Of a DNA stretch of 64,000 bases, positions 1 through 10,800 are shown piece by piece. Numbering within the stretch: the first letter of the stretch is position 1; each line of letters opens with the position of its first letter. Source of the stretch: Crossaster papposus (taxonomy: Eukaryota; Echinodermata; Asteroidea; Velatida; Solasteridae); NCBI GenBank assembly GCA_037893245.1, contig JBAIAA010000348.1:186001-250000 (forward strand). The letters are read 5' to 3'. The notes beneath the pieces are model-generated. The model was not told the DNA's origin, searched no databases, and saw only the letters and a program-made list of their open reading frames with translations. The translations under genes were made by a program, and so were the position numbers.

Positions 1-762
1 CGGGGTTATGTCAGGAGTGTAGTCCGTACTGCCCTGTCGGCACCGCGATGACCAGAGACTGTCGGAGGGACGCCGACGTCGTCTGCACGGCGTTGCCGAC
101 CGGTTGCGCATCGGGCTGGTATCTGGACGCCCGTAAGGGACGGTGCCGGGAGTGCACCAGGTTCTGCGCCGCGCCACTGTCCGTGGTCACCCCGTGCCGG
201 CGCAACGCGGACACGGTGTGCGGGGCGCGTACGAAACAAACTAAACGGACCGTTAGAGTGTCAAACCCCGGGCCCAGGGCCCCTCCAACCACCACCATCC
301 CCTCACCCGCTCCACCAGTAACCACCCACCGCCCATCGGAGGCAATCGACCCAGAGGCAGTAACGAAACCCGGGCCTGATCAACCGGTTTTTACCACTCG
401 GTTTGAACACCAGAAGACACCCGAAAATTCACCTACCAACACCGAGAGCATCTCAACAGAACGTGAGACTACGATCGTTCCGGGGTCATCACAGCGAGAT
501 CCGACTCTCCATGAATCGATACTAACTTCGCCCAGTGGCGGGGACGCCGCCGTCCTGTCGTCGTCGCGACAAACGACCGACGACACTAAGTTTCACCTCT
601 GGGTTGTCGTCAGCGTCCTGGTCAGCGTCGTGGTCGTTGTCGCCGCGTCGCTTGCGGCCTACTGCACGAGGTTAAAGTGTCGTGATTGGGTCGAGCAGAA
701 ATCCCAGAAGATGGGCGTGGATGGAAGTGGTGGGATACCAAAAACAGAAAGCAACAATCAAG
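1..762 (+). CDS. TNF receptor superfamily-like protein, ectodomain and transmembrane exon (5' end off window)
   Basis: The frame is open from base 3, with no stop before the first ATG (48), so this is probably an internal exon whose 5' part lies outside the window. The N-terminal part reads as TNFR cysteine-rich repeats: CQECSPYC, then DADVVC, GCASGWYLD, CRECTRFC and NADTVCG. The cysteine spacing and the closing DTVCG are typical of the family. A Ser/Thr/Pro-rich stalk of about 110 residues follows, then a hydrophobic segment (about 600-665, rich in Val and Ala) and a basic stop-transfer stretch (RLKCRDW). The exon ends at CAAG|GTAAAA with one base of the next codon (phase 1). Reading through the donor would add only GKNN and a stop at 774-776. 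Family knowledge: these are surface receptors for TNF-like ligands that signal through TRAF or death-domain proteins. No ligand or signal peptide can be seen here. Confidence 0.85.
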
Positions 763-1144
763 GTAAAAACAATTGATTGAAATGTCTGCCCTTTTATTCA
801 CAGTAATAATTAACTATTAATCTATACTTTGAATTTATAATATTTAATGTTATATTGTGTATTTTGATTAGACTTTTTTAAGGAAATGACTTTCAATTAT
901 TAAATTATTTGTGATTGTGGAAAGATGCACTGTAAAAATATTAGGCAAATAAAATACCCAACGTTGAGCGAATAGTTAAACACGTTCAACATTAGGCAAA
1001 CAGATTGCCTATCCACCTTGCCTTTGGGCTCACCAAATCGCCCAACAGCTTGGCAACTGTATAGGTCTACACTGTCAGACACGACAATGTACATACAAAT
1101 TAGCCCATACAAAAACAGACAAACATACTTCCAAACTAGGCCAA

Positions 1145-1397
1145 AACTACCCATATCAATCGATGGAGAATTCTTTTTAGAAGAACAATGATATCTTGCG
1201 GCGTACCAAAACAAACTAAAAAACGCGCCTGCGAATTTAACATAACAAGTTTAGTTCATTTCTCAGTGCGAAAGGACCACTGACTTCACTTCACAAAATC
1301 AGGGTCTTGGAGCTCAAACTAGTAGCCCAAAATCAAGATAAATTGGAAATATTTTTCTTCTAGAAAGATTCCCCATCAATTGATATAGGTAGCATGT
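1145..1397. repeat. Palindromic element, MITE-E family, copy 1
   Basis: The left arm (ATCAATCGATGGAGAATTCT region) and the right arm near 1370-1395 (AGAAAGATTCCCCATCAAT) are inverted copies. In between, GGAGCTCAAACTAGTAG mirrors the sequence near 1195-1220. A second copy with the same arms is at 28978-29217. No coding capacity. It is probably a non-autonomous DNA element, and the superfamily is not recognised. Confidence 0.6.
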
Positions 1398-1504
1398 AGT
1401 GGAAGCATAAGCTTGTCTGTTTAGATATGTTTTTTGGTGTTTTTTTAATTTTTTAATTTATTTATTTATTATAATTTTTTTTTTCCTTTTTTTTTTCTTT
1501 CTAT

Positions 1505-1546
1505 TTTTTTTTTTTTTTTTTTTTTTGGGGGGGGGGGGGGGGGGGC
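1505..1546. repeat. Poly-T followed by poly-G homopolymer tract
   Basis: About 22 T residues are followed directly by 19 G residues. Such runs recur as C-runs at 2083, 33190 and 46198 and are typical low-complexity intronic DNA. Exact lengths may be assembly-sensitive. Confidence 0.9.
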
Positions 1547-4181
1547 TGTATACGCGACAATGAAACAGACCTAATGACTGCGTTTGTGGCCTTGGCAATG
1601 ATAATCTAGGTTATCTTTTCATTCACTTTGGCCGTCCACCTGCCACCGTTAACATCACTCAAAATGTGTTCTCTGACCCCCTTTTGTTCACGACGAGGAT
1701 TTAAAATAGTCCGGGATCCCCCTTTTCTGTCCCGATGCTTTGTGCATGTCGCATCGACGCCCGTGCGTGCAGCATTCATAATGATGCGCGTGTGTTTACA
1801 CTATTCAGCATGAGTTGAAATGTATGTACGCCAAACAAAGGTTCACAACAAGCAAAATACCTTGTACTTTCTAAGACCACAGGTTTATACATGTACTCAT
1901 AGGAAGCATATAGGACAGCTTGGCAACTAACTGCAAGTAAGTTTACGAAAGCCTTGCTTGAAACAAAGAATATGTGTACTTCACAGGCCTTTCTTACATA
2001 ATTTTATGTTGGGGGCTTTTAAAGAAAATACAATTTTAACCCTAAAACGATCTGAACAAAGTTGCCCCAACTGTCAAATTACCCCCCCCCCCCCCCCTTT
2101 TTACGTATAGTGTATGGTGAGCAATGGATTAACAGTTTAAAAAGTAAATTGAAAAGCAAAGGGTATTAATTATAGTCAATTATGAGAAGTCAGTATGGAT
2201 GAAACTAATTTTAAGAAGCCATTTATTCAAAGAGTTATTCAGATTGGTGAAATTTCTCGCCGCCCCTAAACCCGGAACTAAAAGCACCAACACGCGAGCC
2301 ACTTAGCCAAAACCCTAGCACGCGACGCTGAGCGTTCAAATCAACCACTGAAATCTATCATTTGCTTATCGTCTTTTCAGGCAATTCGTTTTGGTAAACA
2401 AACCACCGCTCGTGTGTTCCAAAGCTCAAGTGCTGGACAGCAGCCGAATTCGCGTGTCTGATACTTCAAGTTCTAATCGAGTTCAACATATCAATTCAAC
2501 AGCGATAAACCAGTCTCGCGTCTTTGGGAACATGATACAAAAAAACGCACTTGAAATAAGCACTTTGCTTTCAGTAGATGGGTGCAATCACGCGGCATAT
2601 GGCAGCGCATACAAAACAGCGTTGGAATTCTCTTTAAATATATAGCTAACCTTGTTTAGAAAATGGCAACATTTGTGAAGTACATAAATTGTGGGCTCGT
2701 TAATTTTAACACTAACTCTCTAAGGTGTGTGAAAAATCATTTGGAAATTGGAGGATTCATGACTATTATTAGGGGAACTAATAGTTATACAAATGAGTTC
2801 GTTGTCCCAATTTGAAAACGAAAAACTCTGCATAGGTTACTTGAGTTGAATGTTTATCAATGAAGAACTTCGAAAAAATAATTACCAAAATGGCTAACAA
2901 CTGGCCAACACATATTTTTACATTATTTAACAAATTTTATTTAAATTTCCAGAGCGCCATTTCTATTAAAAAATATTCAAAAGCGCTGTACATTAGGCTA
3001 TAAACATAATTATAAAAGAAATAAATAACAGTACAATTTTGTTTTTTTTTAAACATTACAACAAGACAAATTTTTTGATGGTCATTTTGCTGTAGGGCTT
3101 GGAAGTATTGCAACTTGCCAAAAACTCGCTCTCAAACTAAAACCTGAGGGGGCCGGGAGGGGACGCCCCGAAGAACAGCTGCCTATTAAACGGTAGTTTT
3201 GGTTAGATTATTATAAACCTATAGATAGAGGTGCGAGGAGTCATTCAATTAAGCAAAACAGGAATCGAAACTTTGCTCGCGACAAAGATATATAGATTTT
3301 AGAACAATACATATGCAAATAGGGGGGGGGGGGGGGGCAGATTAAAAAACCTACACCGAAACATAAGAAATACAACTTATACACGATCCATTTAAAAAAT
3401 AAAATGCACGATGTCAGGTGATTTTCAACAACGCGATATTAGTACCCGGAAGAACAGCGGAAAAAAAACCAGTCGCTGACTGCCCAGCAGGTGTCCAAAT
3501 AATACGCGCGCGAATTATGATTGTTGAATTCAGTGATAACAAAACATTTATTATAGTGAGTCTATTATTCGCGTGGCTGTTTTTGAATTTGATTAATCCT
3601 GGGGTTATCTCTCAAGTTGAGGTCCGTGGCATTGTTATGTGTGGTCCCTGGATCCGGTTATTCTGTTCAGTTCGGGGTGCGGCTGGGGCAGTATCGAGTC
3701 CTGACAAAAAAAACCTGTCTGGTCGTTTCAAAAGAAACGGTTTTGGTTTCAACACCAAGACTACTTTGTCCGTGTCAATTAATACTCGACGGGGAAGGCA
3801 GGTTTAGCGAGCAAGTCTTTTGAAAGGCGGATGCATATACTTTAGAAATGATATGGAAATTTGAAATAAAATAACAGCTCAGAAACGCATTGTGCAAAAT
3901 GGGCGAACTCGAATTAAGTTGAGTTGAAGACTGTGCCCCCCCCCCAAAAAAAAAATAAAAAAAAAAAAAATATCTGAATTACTTACGATTGAAATTAAGT
4001 ACGAGTAGGGTAGCGGCCAGCTGCAGTCACTTTCTATTGACCTGTGTGCAATTTCAAAACACCTCGGACAATTCGGACACGTTCTTCGCTTGTATACGTG
4101 TCGTTATAAGCCGTTTTTTCTTCGTTGTCTCGGGTGATTGTGTGAAAAGATTATTCACAAAATAAACCTACGAGTTTTTGC

Positions 4182-4581
4182 TTAGAGGGATCATATACGT
4201 TTGGTAATTACTTCAAAAATTAATGGCAATACAAATATACTTGGTAAGAAGTACAGCAGCTTTGGATATTATAATGCATTTTGTTGAAACTTTTCACTTT
4301 GAAGTACTGCGGTTATGGAAAAAGATATCACTTTTTATCCCCAAAATTTGAATCTGAGTGAGAAGCGTTACTGCAGTGACGTTTCTCAGATTGTGTATTC
4401 CAATGCAGATTATTCTTCCTGCGTGGACATAACCGCTCCAGATTTTCGGCAATATCTCAAAATCGCTACCACCTTTTGAAATGAAATTTGTACAGGTTAG
4501 ATTTATGGTATATAATCTATAACTATATAGGATTGAAACAAACATTGGGTTCCAATTACCAAACATATACGATCCCTTTAA
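4182..4581. mobile_element. MITE-D, TTAA-type inverted-repeat element, copy 1
   Basis: The ends are inverted copies (AGAGGGATCATATACG at the left, CGATCCC then TTTAA at the right), about 400 bp apart, with the next bases TTTGGTAATTA also mirrored. The same element lies at 33664-34060 in the opposite orientation with perfect TTAA flanks. An inner palindrome around 4360-4395 (AGCGTTACTGCAGTGACG) is shared by both copies. A 90-codon open frame inside it on the minus strand is not a gene. Confidence 0.75.
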
Positions 4582-4730
4582 GCAGTCGTTTTGAGTTTAT
4601 TTACTCAAGTAGTATTTTGTAGTATTTGGTGACGCTAGGGTGTACTAATACTATACCTGTACGTCGACTGACTGTGATAGTAATGTTTGCTTATAATAGC
4701 GGACATTAATTCCTTTTTTTTTATCAATAG

Positions 4731-5215
4731 ACGGAGGATTCCAAATAGATCTTCACCTCGATGACCCTACATCGCTTCAACCTTCGCCTCTATACTGCGG
4801 CAGGGGCGGTCATGGTCCGAATCCTACCGCATCCCTTGCAGTCGCGGACGAACGCGTCGATGGTGACTCGTGGGCATGCGCAGCTTGCATCCCGCCCTCT
4901 ATCGCAAGGCACCCGAGTTGCTGGAGCTACGGAGACGACGACGACGCGGGTTTTGTGCATCAGGGGCGGAGTTCGAGCCTGAACAACATGTACCCGGCGC
5001 CGAGTCGGCGACCCGTACCCCTGACAGCGCCCTCCAGAGTGCTGCTGCGCTCGGATGGAACCACGGAGACGCAGTTGGCCCGGTGCGCCTGCGCGGGGGA
5101 GGTACGCAGACATCACGGTTGCCGTGGGAGATGCGGCTGCCACCTTCTACCGCCGAACTGTTCCATTTCAACATTTTCAGTGGAGTCAGGGAGCGGCAGT
5201 GAATACACGGTTTAA
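4731..5215 (+). CDS. TNF receptor-like protein, last coding exon (Cys/His-rich cytoplasmic tail)
   Basis: The exon starts after a T-rich acceptor (ATCAATAG|AC). The two bases AC complete the phase-1 codon left by the exon ending at 762 (G+AC, Asp), and the frame stays open for 161 codons to TAA at 5213-5215. The tail begins GGFQIDLHLDDPTSLQ and ends GSGSEYTV. It is more GC-rich than the flanking intron, as expected for an exon. I see no death domain and no clear canonical TRAF-binding motif. It contains ten cysteines, including WACAAC, RCACAG and HHGCRGRCGCH, which is unusual for a receptor tail and could bind metal or be lipidated (inference). Joined to bases 3-762 the visible reading frame is 415 codons including the stop. 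The splice is predicted from phase and signals only. Confidence 0.7.
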
Positions 5216-5340
5216 AAACTAACACAACCTAAGGAAATGTGTACATTCAAAGAAAACTGTAATTTAGGTTTAACGACTTTGCACGTTTCCAACAAAATTC
5301 AGTCTGCAACACGGAGAGGACGATTAGGGCATTTCCCGGC

Positions 5341-5975
5341 CGGAGCACCACCATAAAAGGGTACCTCCCCCAGCGACTGCGCACACGCCTTACGCATTCT
5401 TGAAGACGATCGCACCACAAGACTCAATGGCCGAGTTCGGGCGGTCCGTTCTTGACACGCGAACTCTGTTCTCGCGCTCGAACGGCGGGAACGCAACCCG
5501 TGAACACTGCACTCGGAACAAGAACACACACCACCTATCCATCAGGGTTTTGCAAGAACAAGTTACGCGTGTCAAGAACAGACCGCCCGAACTCGGCCCT
5601 TCAAAGGCCAGGAGAAACTACTGTGCAGGATACCAGGGTTGTAGTCGAGTCCCTGCAAGTCCTTTCACAAGTCCTTTCGTGAAGCCAGTCACAAGTCCCT
5701 TCATAAAGGCAGTCACAAGTATCTAGATGAACAATGACAAAGGAATGCCTTTGTCAAAGCTGATTTGAATAGCTTGTGATTTGAATTGGAACTGAAGGAC
5801 TTGTGATGGACTTGCAGGGACTAGGGACTTGCAGGGACTTGTGATGGACTCGACTACATCCCTGGCCGAAGCACCACCATAAAAGGGTACCTCCCCCAGC
5901 GACTGCGCGCACGCCTTACGCATTCTTGAAGACGATCGCACCACAAGACTCCTTCAAAGGCCAGGAAAAACTATT
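5341..5975. repeat. Nested direct and inverted repeats downstream of the TNFR-like gene
   Basis: A block of about 90 bp (CACCACCATAAAAGGGTACC to ACCACAAGACTC) at 5345-5424 recurs at 5869-5950 in the same orientation. Inside lie inverted pairs: CCGAGTTCGGGCGGTCCG (5431 onward) against its complement near 5580-5600, and GTCGAGTCCCTGCAAGTCC (5643 onward) against GGACTTGCAGGGACT (5812-5850). Short CACAAGTCCTTTC units lie in the centre. It resembles a compound foldback element, family unknown. Confidence 0.6.
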
Positions 5976-6694
5976 GTGCAGGATACCGCATTAAAGCAAT
6001 TTGCCCTTCATATCCGAACAAAGTTAGCAATATTATTATTATTATTATTATTTATTATTATTTATTCGGCCAAATTGCGAACACATACACAAGCAATCTA
6101 CAAAATGGACTGAATTAACTAAACAAAACAACCCAATTCAAGCTGGCCAGGATTGACAAAGGATAATAAAACATTAGGACTCGAAAGCCTGTCAATCCTT
6201 ATACGCTGTTGCCATTGATGGGGACCCCATCAAAATGTTAACATTGCTCAGATGAAATGACTGAATGCCTATTCGTAAATGTACATAATAAATGCAGTAT
6301 TGGCCTAGCTAGCTATATGTATTTTATACAGTGTAAATTTTCCAAGGTTTTACTTTTATAACAGCTTTTTCTAGCACTGTTTACGTTCTCTATTTAAACT
6401 TAATTACTTATCGTCTTGGTTCTATATAGATTGGTTTTTAATTTCAAATTATAATTTTCTTTAATAATCTGTAAAAAAAAAAGTGACCTTGTTTATATTT
6501 GTTTTACACCTGAAGTCAAGTACATTACATAAGAAAATAATATCATGGTCTTGGCGATGAGGGCGCAATTTGCATTCTTCCGAATAAAAGTTAATCAACG
6601 GAGTTTTGAAAGTCGATTTTTTTTTTTTTTGCAGAAAATTGAACACATTTACGTTATACTTTTTAGCATTTGCTTCGTTTGTTATGAAAAGCGT
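5976..6694. other. Spacer with an (ATT)n tract; no gene seen
   Basis: A microsatellite of ATT/ATTT units at 6029-6066 may be the 3' tail of an old minus-strand retroposon, since the intact LINE in this window also ends in (ATT)n. The rest is AT-rich without a supported frame. Confidence 0.5.
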
Positions 6695-6943
6695 CTATGG
6701 GCCTTTTCGAATCCCTGGCTTCGTCTTCGTCTTTGGCTTAAGGCGATTTGTGACTCCCAACTGCAAGGTCTCTATCCACATTCTGACGCCTGTTGTGCTT
6801 TAGAAACATTCACTCGATTGATGTGAACCCGAAAGTTAGACTATTTTAATTTTCTTCCATTTCTATTTGCTTCCCAGTAATTCGGAATTTGGAGGCGAAG
6901 CCAAAGCCAAAGACGAAGCAACGGTTTCGAAAAGGCCCTATGG
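6695..6943. repeat. Inverted-repeat element with GGGCCTTTTCGAA ends
   Basis: The left arm TATGGGCCTTTTCGAATC then CTGGCTTCGTCTTCG at 6696-6735 is mirrored by GACGAAGC...TTTCGAAAAGGCCC at about 6910-6940. Related ends (TTTTCCAAACCCCAGCTTCG-like) occur at 7161-7274 and 41631-41743, so this is a small family of short inverted elements. Confidence 0.65.
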
Positions 6944-7160
6944 CGTCACAGCAATAGCATCCTCTGTTTTCTGCTAAAGCGCAGACATTTTTTTTTTTTA
7001 AAGAGTACTTTCAATTATGGAGATTATGCAGCGATTATGCATGTTACGTCACGCGATTATACAAGCAACGTCACACGAGCATGCAAATGCGACACAATTC
7101 TGCTCAGAATTTTCAAGCGATTATGTTAGTTGGCCAAGATAGACCAGGCTGTAAATTAGC

Positions 7161-7274
7161 TAGGGACGTTTTCCAAAGCCCTGGCTTCGGCTCCATCTGT
7201 GGCCCCAGCCTATTGCTAAACTGCATGACGAAGCCTGAGACGAAGACGAAGCTGGGGTTTGGAAAACGGCCTAG
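7161..7274. repeat. Short inverted-repeat element, same family as 6695-6943
   Basis: Left arm GGGACGTTTTCCAAAGCC and right arm GGGGTTTGGAAAACGGCC are inverted copies. The inner GAAGCCTGAGACGAAG mirrors CTGGCTTCGGCTCC. About 114 bp in total. Confidence 0.6.
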
Positions 7275-7839
7275 GTATCACCTGGAAGGAGAATTTATCT
7301 CATGTGATTTTTCTAGACCAGAATTTCATGAGGAATACGAATATCTCGGGTAAAAAGCCCAAATCATGAACGCACCCTCTAAAAAGATGGGTTCTTTTCA
7401 ATAGAGGCTTTCAATAGAGGCTTTAGATTTAAGAGGGCGCCCTGCCGATAATGTGCTCGTGATTTGGTATCGTGAAGCGCCAGAAGAGGGCGCTTTACCC
7501 ATAATTTTTTCCCCCACGTTGGTAAAGATCTTTGGCATAAATATAATCAAAATGGACCAAATACTAAATGTTTGATATTTAATATCGCCATAGAGAATCA
7601 TCTTACGTTTTTTAAGGCAAAAATGACCATTTTATGCTGCTTATTGTCCACAAATTTGAATATAGCTATTATAGTATTAAAAATAAATAACTTTTAATTT
7701 GATTTGGTTACTCAATTTTTGTTTTTATTTTTCACTTTTTCGCTATTTAATTTTTTTACTTTCTATTTTTTTTAAAGAAAACATAAAGCCCTAGAACTTG
7801 ACTTGCAAGTCAATCTGTATAAATTATTGTCGGCCCTGA
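7275..7839. other. AT-rich spacer, nothing recognised
   Basis: A duplicated TTTCAATAGAGGC at about 7395-7420 and long A/T stretches are present. No exon or element is supported. Confidence 0.5.
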
Positions 7840-10800
7840 AATGTGTATGGAGTTTTTTGTATGGAGTTGTTTGTGTGCATAGGGTGTGCATAATTGTTAG
7901 CGTGGTTGTACTGTATAATGATATGGTTGCATACATAGGGTGTGCATAATTGTAAAAGTCGTTGTGAAGTGAAGTTAAAGCTTTGAAACTAACGACTCGC
8001 TCAATTTATAGTGATGAACAATTTCAACTACATGTATCTAGTTTTTGATACTGCCATTCAGATACTGCCGTCGTGTGCCATTTGAGGAAAACTTTGAGTA
8101 AAAAATTTCCGCCGATAATTCTTTCGGTAAATATTTTGACAGAATCTGGAAGTGTGTAGATATATCAGACGGAGTTCATTGGATTAAGTTAACGATGTGC
8201 TGTACTCTGATGGACAGTGTACCTGCCTCCTTGTCCAAGGGTTGTGGGTTCGAATCTTCCGTATGTTTTTTTTTTCTTTACTTATTTTGTATTTTCTTAT
8301 TTTGGTGGATTTTGTACGAAGGGAAAATGAACTGACGCGGAAGTAAAATGTGGATGAATTTATGGACCTAAATGTGTACAGAGTTTTGTGTATATACGAC
8401 AGCTTTTCATGAATCTGGTAGAGTGTAGATATTAGACGGAGTTCATTGAATTAAGTTAACGATATGGGGTACTCTGATGGATAACGTACCAGACTCCTGG
8501 TTCGAAGGATGTTGGTTCGAATTCTTTGTATTTTTTTTTTATATATATTTTTTCTTTTTCTTTTTCTTTTTCAACATTGTGGTTTTGTTGGATTTTGTAC
8601 GAAGGGAAAATAAAGCTCAATAAACTGACGCGAAAGTAAATGTGAATGAATTTATGGACCTAAATGTGTATGGAGTTTTGTGTTCGGTTGTATATTGTTG
8701 CATACGAAGTGCATTACTGTAAAACTGTTGTAAATTGTTGTACAATTGGCAGCTTTTAATGAATCTGGTAGTGAGTAGATATCAGACGGAGTTCATTGGA
8801 TTAAGTTAAAGATATGCTCTACTCTAATGGATAGTGTACCTGCCTCCTTGTCCAACGGTTGTGGGTTCGAATCCTCCGAATGTTTTTTTTTCTTTACTTT
8901 TTTGTTATTTTCTTTTTTTGGTGGATTTTGTACGAAGGAAAAATAAAGCCCAATAAACTGACGCGGAAGTAAAATGTGGATGAATTTATGGACCTAAATG
9001 TGTACAGAGTTTTGTGTATATACGACAGCTTTTCATGAATCTGGTAGTGTGTAGATATTAGACGGAGTTCATTGAATTAAGTTAACGATATGGGGTACTC
9101 TGATGGATAATGTACCAGCTTCCTGGTTCGAAGGATGTGGGTTCGAATTCTCTGTATTTTTTTTTTATATATATTTTTTCTTTCTTTTTTTTTTTTTCAA
9201 CTTTGTGGTTTTGTTGGATTTTGTACGAAGGGAAAATAAAGCTCAATAAACTGACGCGAAAGTAAATGTGAATGAATTTATGGATCTAAATGTGTATGGA
9301 GTTTTGTGTTCGGTTGTATATTGTTGCATACGGTGTGCATTACTGTAAAATTGTTGTAAATTGTTGTACAATTGGCAGCTTTTAATGAATCTGGTAGTGA
9401 GTAGATATCAGACGGAGTTCATTGGATTAAGTTAACGATATGCTGTACTCTTATGGATAATGCACCAGCCTCCTTGTCCAAGGGTTGTTGGTTCGAATCC
9501 TCCGTACGTTTTTTTTTCTTTACTTTTTTTTTCTTTTTCTTTTCTACATCGTGGTTTTGGAGGATTTTGTACGAAGGGAAAATAAAGCTCAATAAACTGA
9601 CGCGGAAGTAAATGTGGATGAATTTATGGACCTATTTGTGTATGGAGTTTTGTGTATATACGGCAGCTTTTCACGATTCTGGTTGTGTGTAGATATTAGA
9701 CGGAGTTCATTGAATTAAGTTAACGATGTGATGTACTCTAATGGATAGTGTACCTGCCTCCTTGTCCAAGGGTTGTAGGTTCGAATCTTCCGTATGTTTG
9801 GTTTTTTTAACTTTTTTTTTGTTTTCTTATTTTAGTGGATTTTGTACGAAGGGAAAATAAAGCCCAATAAACTGACGCGGAAGTAAAATGTGGATGAATT
9901 TATGGACCTAAATGTGTACAGAGTTTTGTGTATATACGACAGCTTTTCATGAATCTGGTAGTGTGTAGATATTAGACGGAGTTCATTGAATTAAGTTAAC
10001 GATATGGGGTACTCTGATGGATAATGTACCAGCTTTCTGGTTCGAAGGATGTTGGTTCGAATTCTCTGTATTTTTTTTTTATATATATATATATTATTTT
10101 TTTTATATTTTTTTTTCCAACTTTGTGGTTTTGTTGGATTTTGTACGAAGGTAAAAAAAAAGCCCAATAAACTGACGCGAAAGTAAATGTGAATGAATTT
10201 ATGGACCTAAATGTGTATGGAGTTTTGTGTTCGGTTGTATATTGTTGCATACGGTGTGCATTACTGTAAAATTGTTGTAAATTGTTGTACAATTGGCAGC
10301 TTTTAATGAATCTGGTAGTGAGTAGATATCAGACGGAGTTCATTGGATTAAGTTAACGATATGCTGTACTCTGATGGATAATGCACCAGCCTCCTTGTCC
10401 AAAGGTTGATGGTTCGAGTCCTCCGTACGTTTTTTTTCTTTACTTTTTTGTTATTTTTCTTTTCTACATCGTGGTTTTGGTGGATTTTGTACGAAGGGAA
10501 AATAAAGCTCAATAAACTGACGCGGAAGTAAATGTGCATGGATGAATTTATGGACCTAATTGTGTATGGAGTTTTGTGTATATACGGCAGCTTTTCACGA
10601 TTCTGGTTTTGAATTGTTCTACAATTCGGCAACTTTTATTGAATCTGGAAGTGTGTAGATATCAGTCGGAGTTCATTGGATTGAGTTAACGGTGTGCTGT
10701 ACTCTAATGGATAGTGTACCTGCCTCCTTGTCCAAGGGTTGTGGGTTCGAATCTTCCGTATGGTTTTTTTTCTTTCCTTTTTTGTTATTTTCTTATTTTG

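Larger units (their letters stand above)
763..4730 (+). other. Intron of the TNFR-like gene
   Basis: Donor GTAAAA at 763; acceptor with a T-rich tract and ATCAATAG ending at 4730. It contains T and G homopolymer runs (about 1505-1546), a C-run (2083-2098), a palindromic MITE-E copy (1145-1397), G/A runs near 3324 and 3940, and a TTAA-type MITE-D copy (4182-4581). Between 1400 and 4180 I see no supported exon. An open frame after a good-looking acceptor at 2380 does not fit the splice phase of the upstream exon. Confidence 0.7.

Noticed and set aside
2381..2645. Open frame after a good acceptor (CGTCTTTTCAG) in the TNFR-like intron
   Set aside because: Joined to the phase-1 upstream exon it gives a stop within six codons (GNSFW then stop). 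The open frame needs a different phase, and no domain is visible.
3418..3807. 129-codon open frame in the TNFR-like intron
   Set aside because: It starts at GTG, has no splice signals in phase and no recognisable domain; composition is like the surrounding intron.
8811..8892. Functional tRNA gene in each satellite monomer
   Set aside because: Box B is perfect, but the acceptor and T stems pair poorly and the anticodon arm is uncertain, so I call them tRNA-like only.
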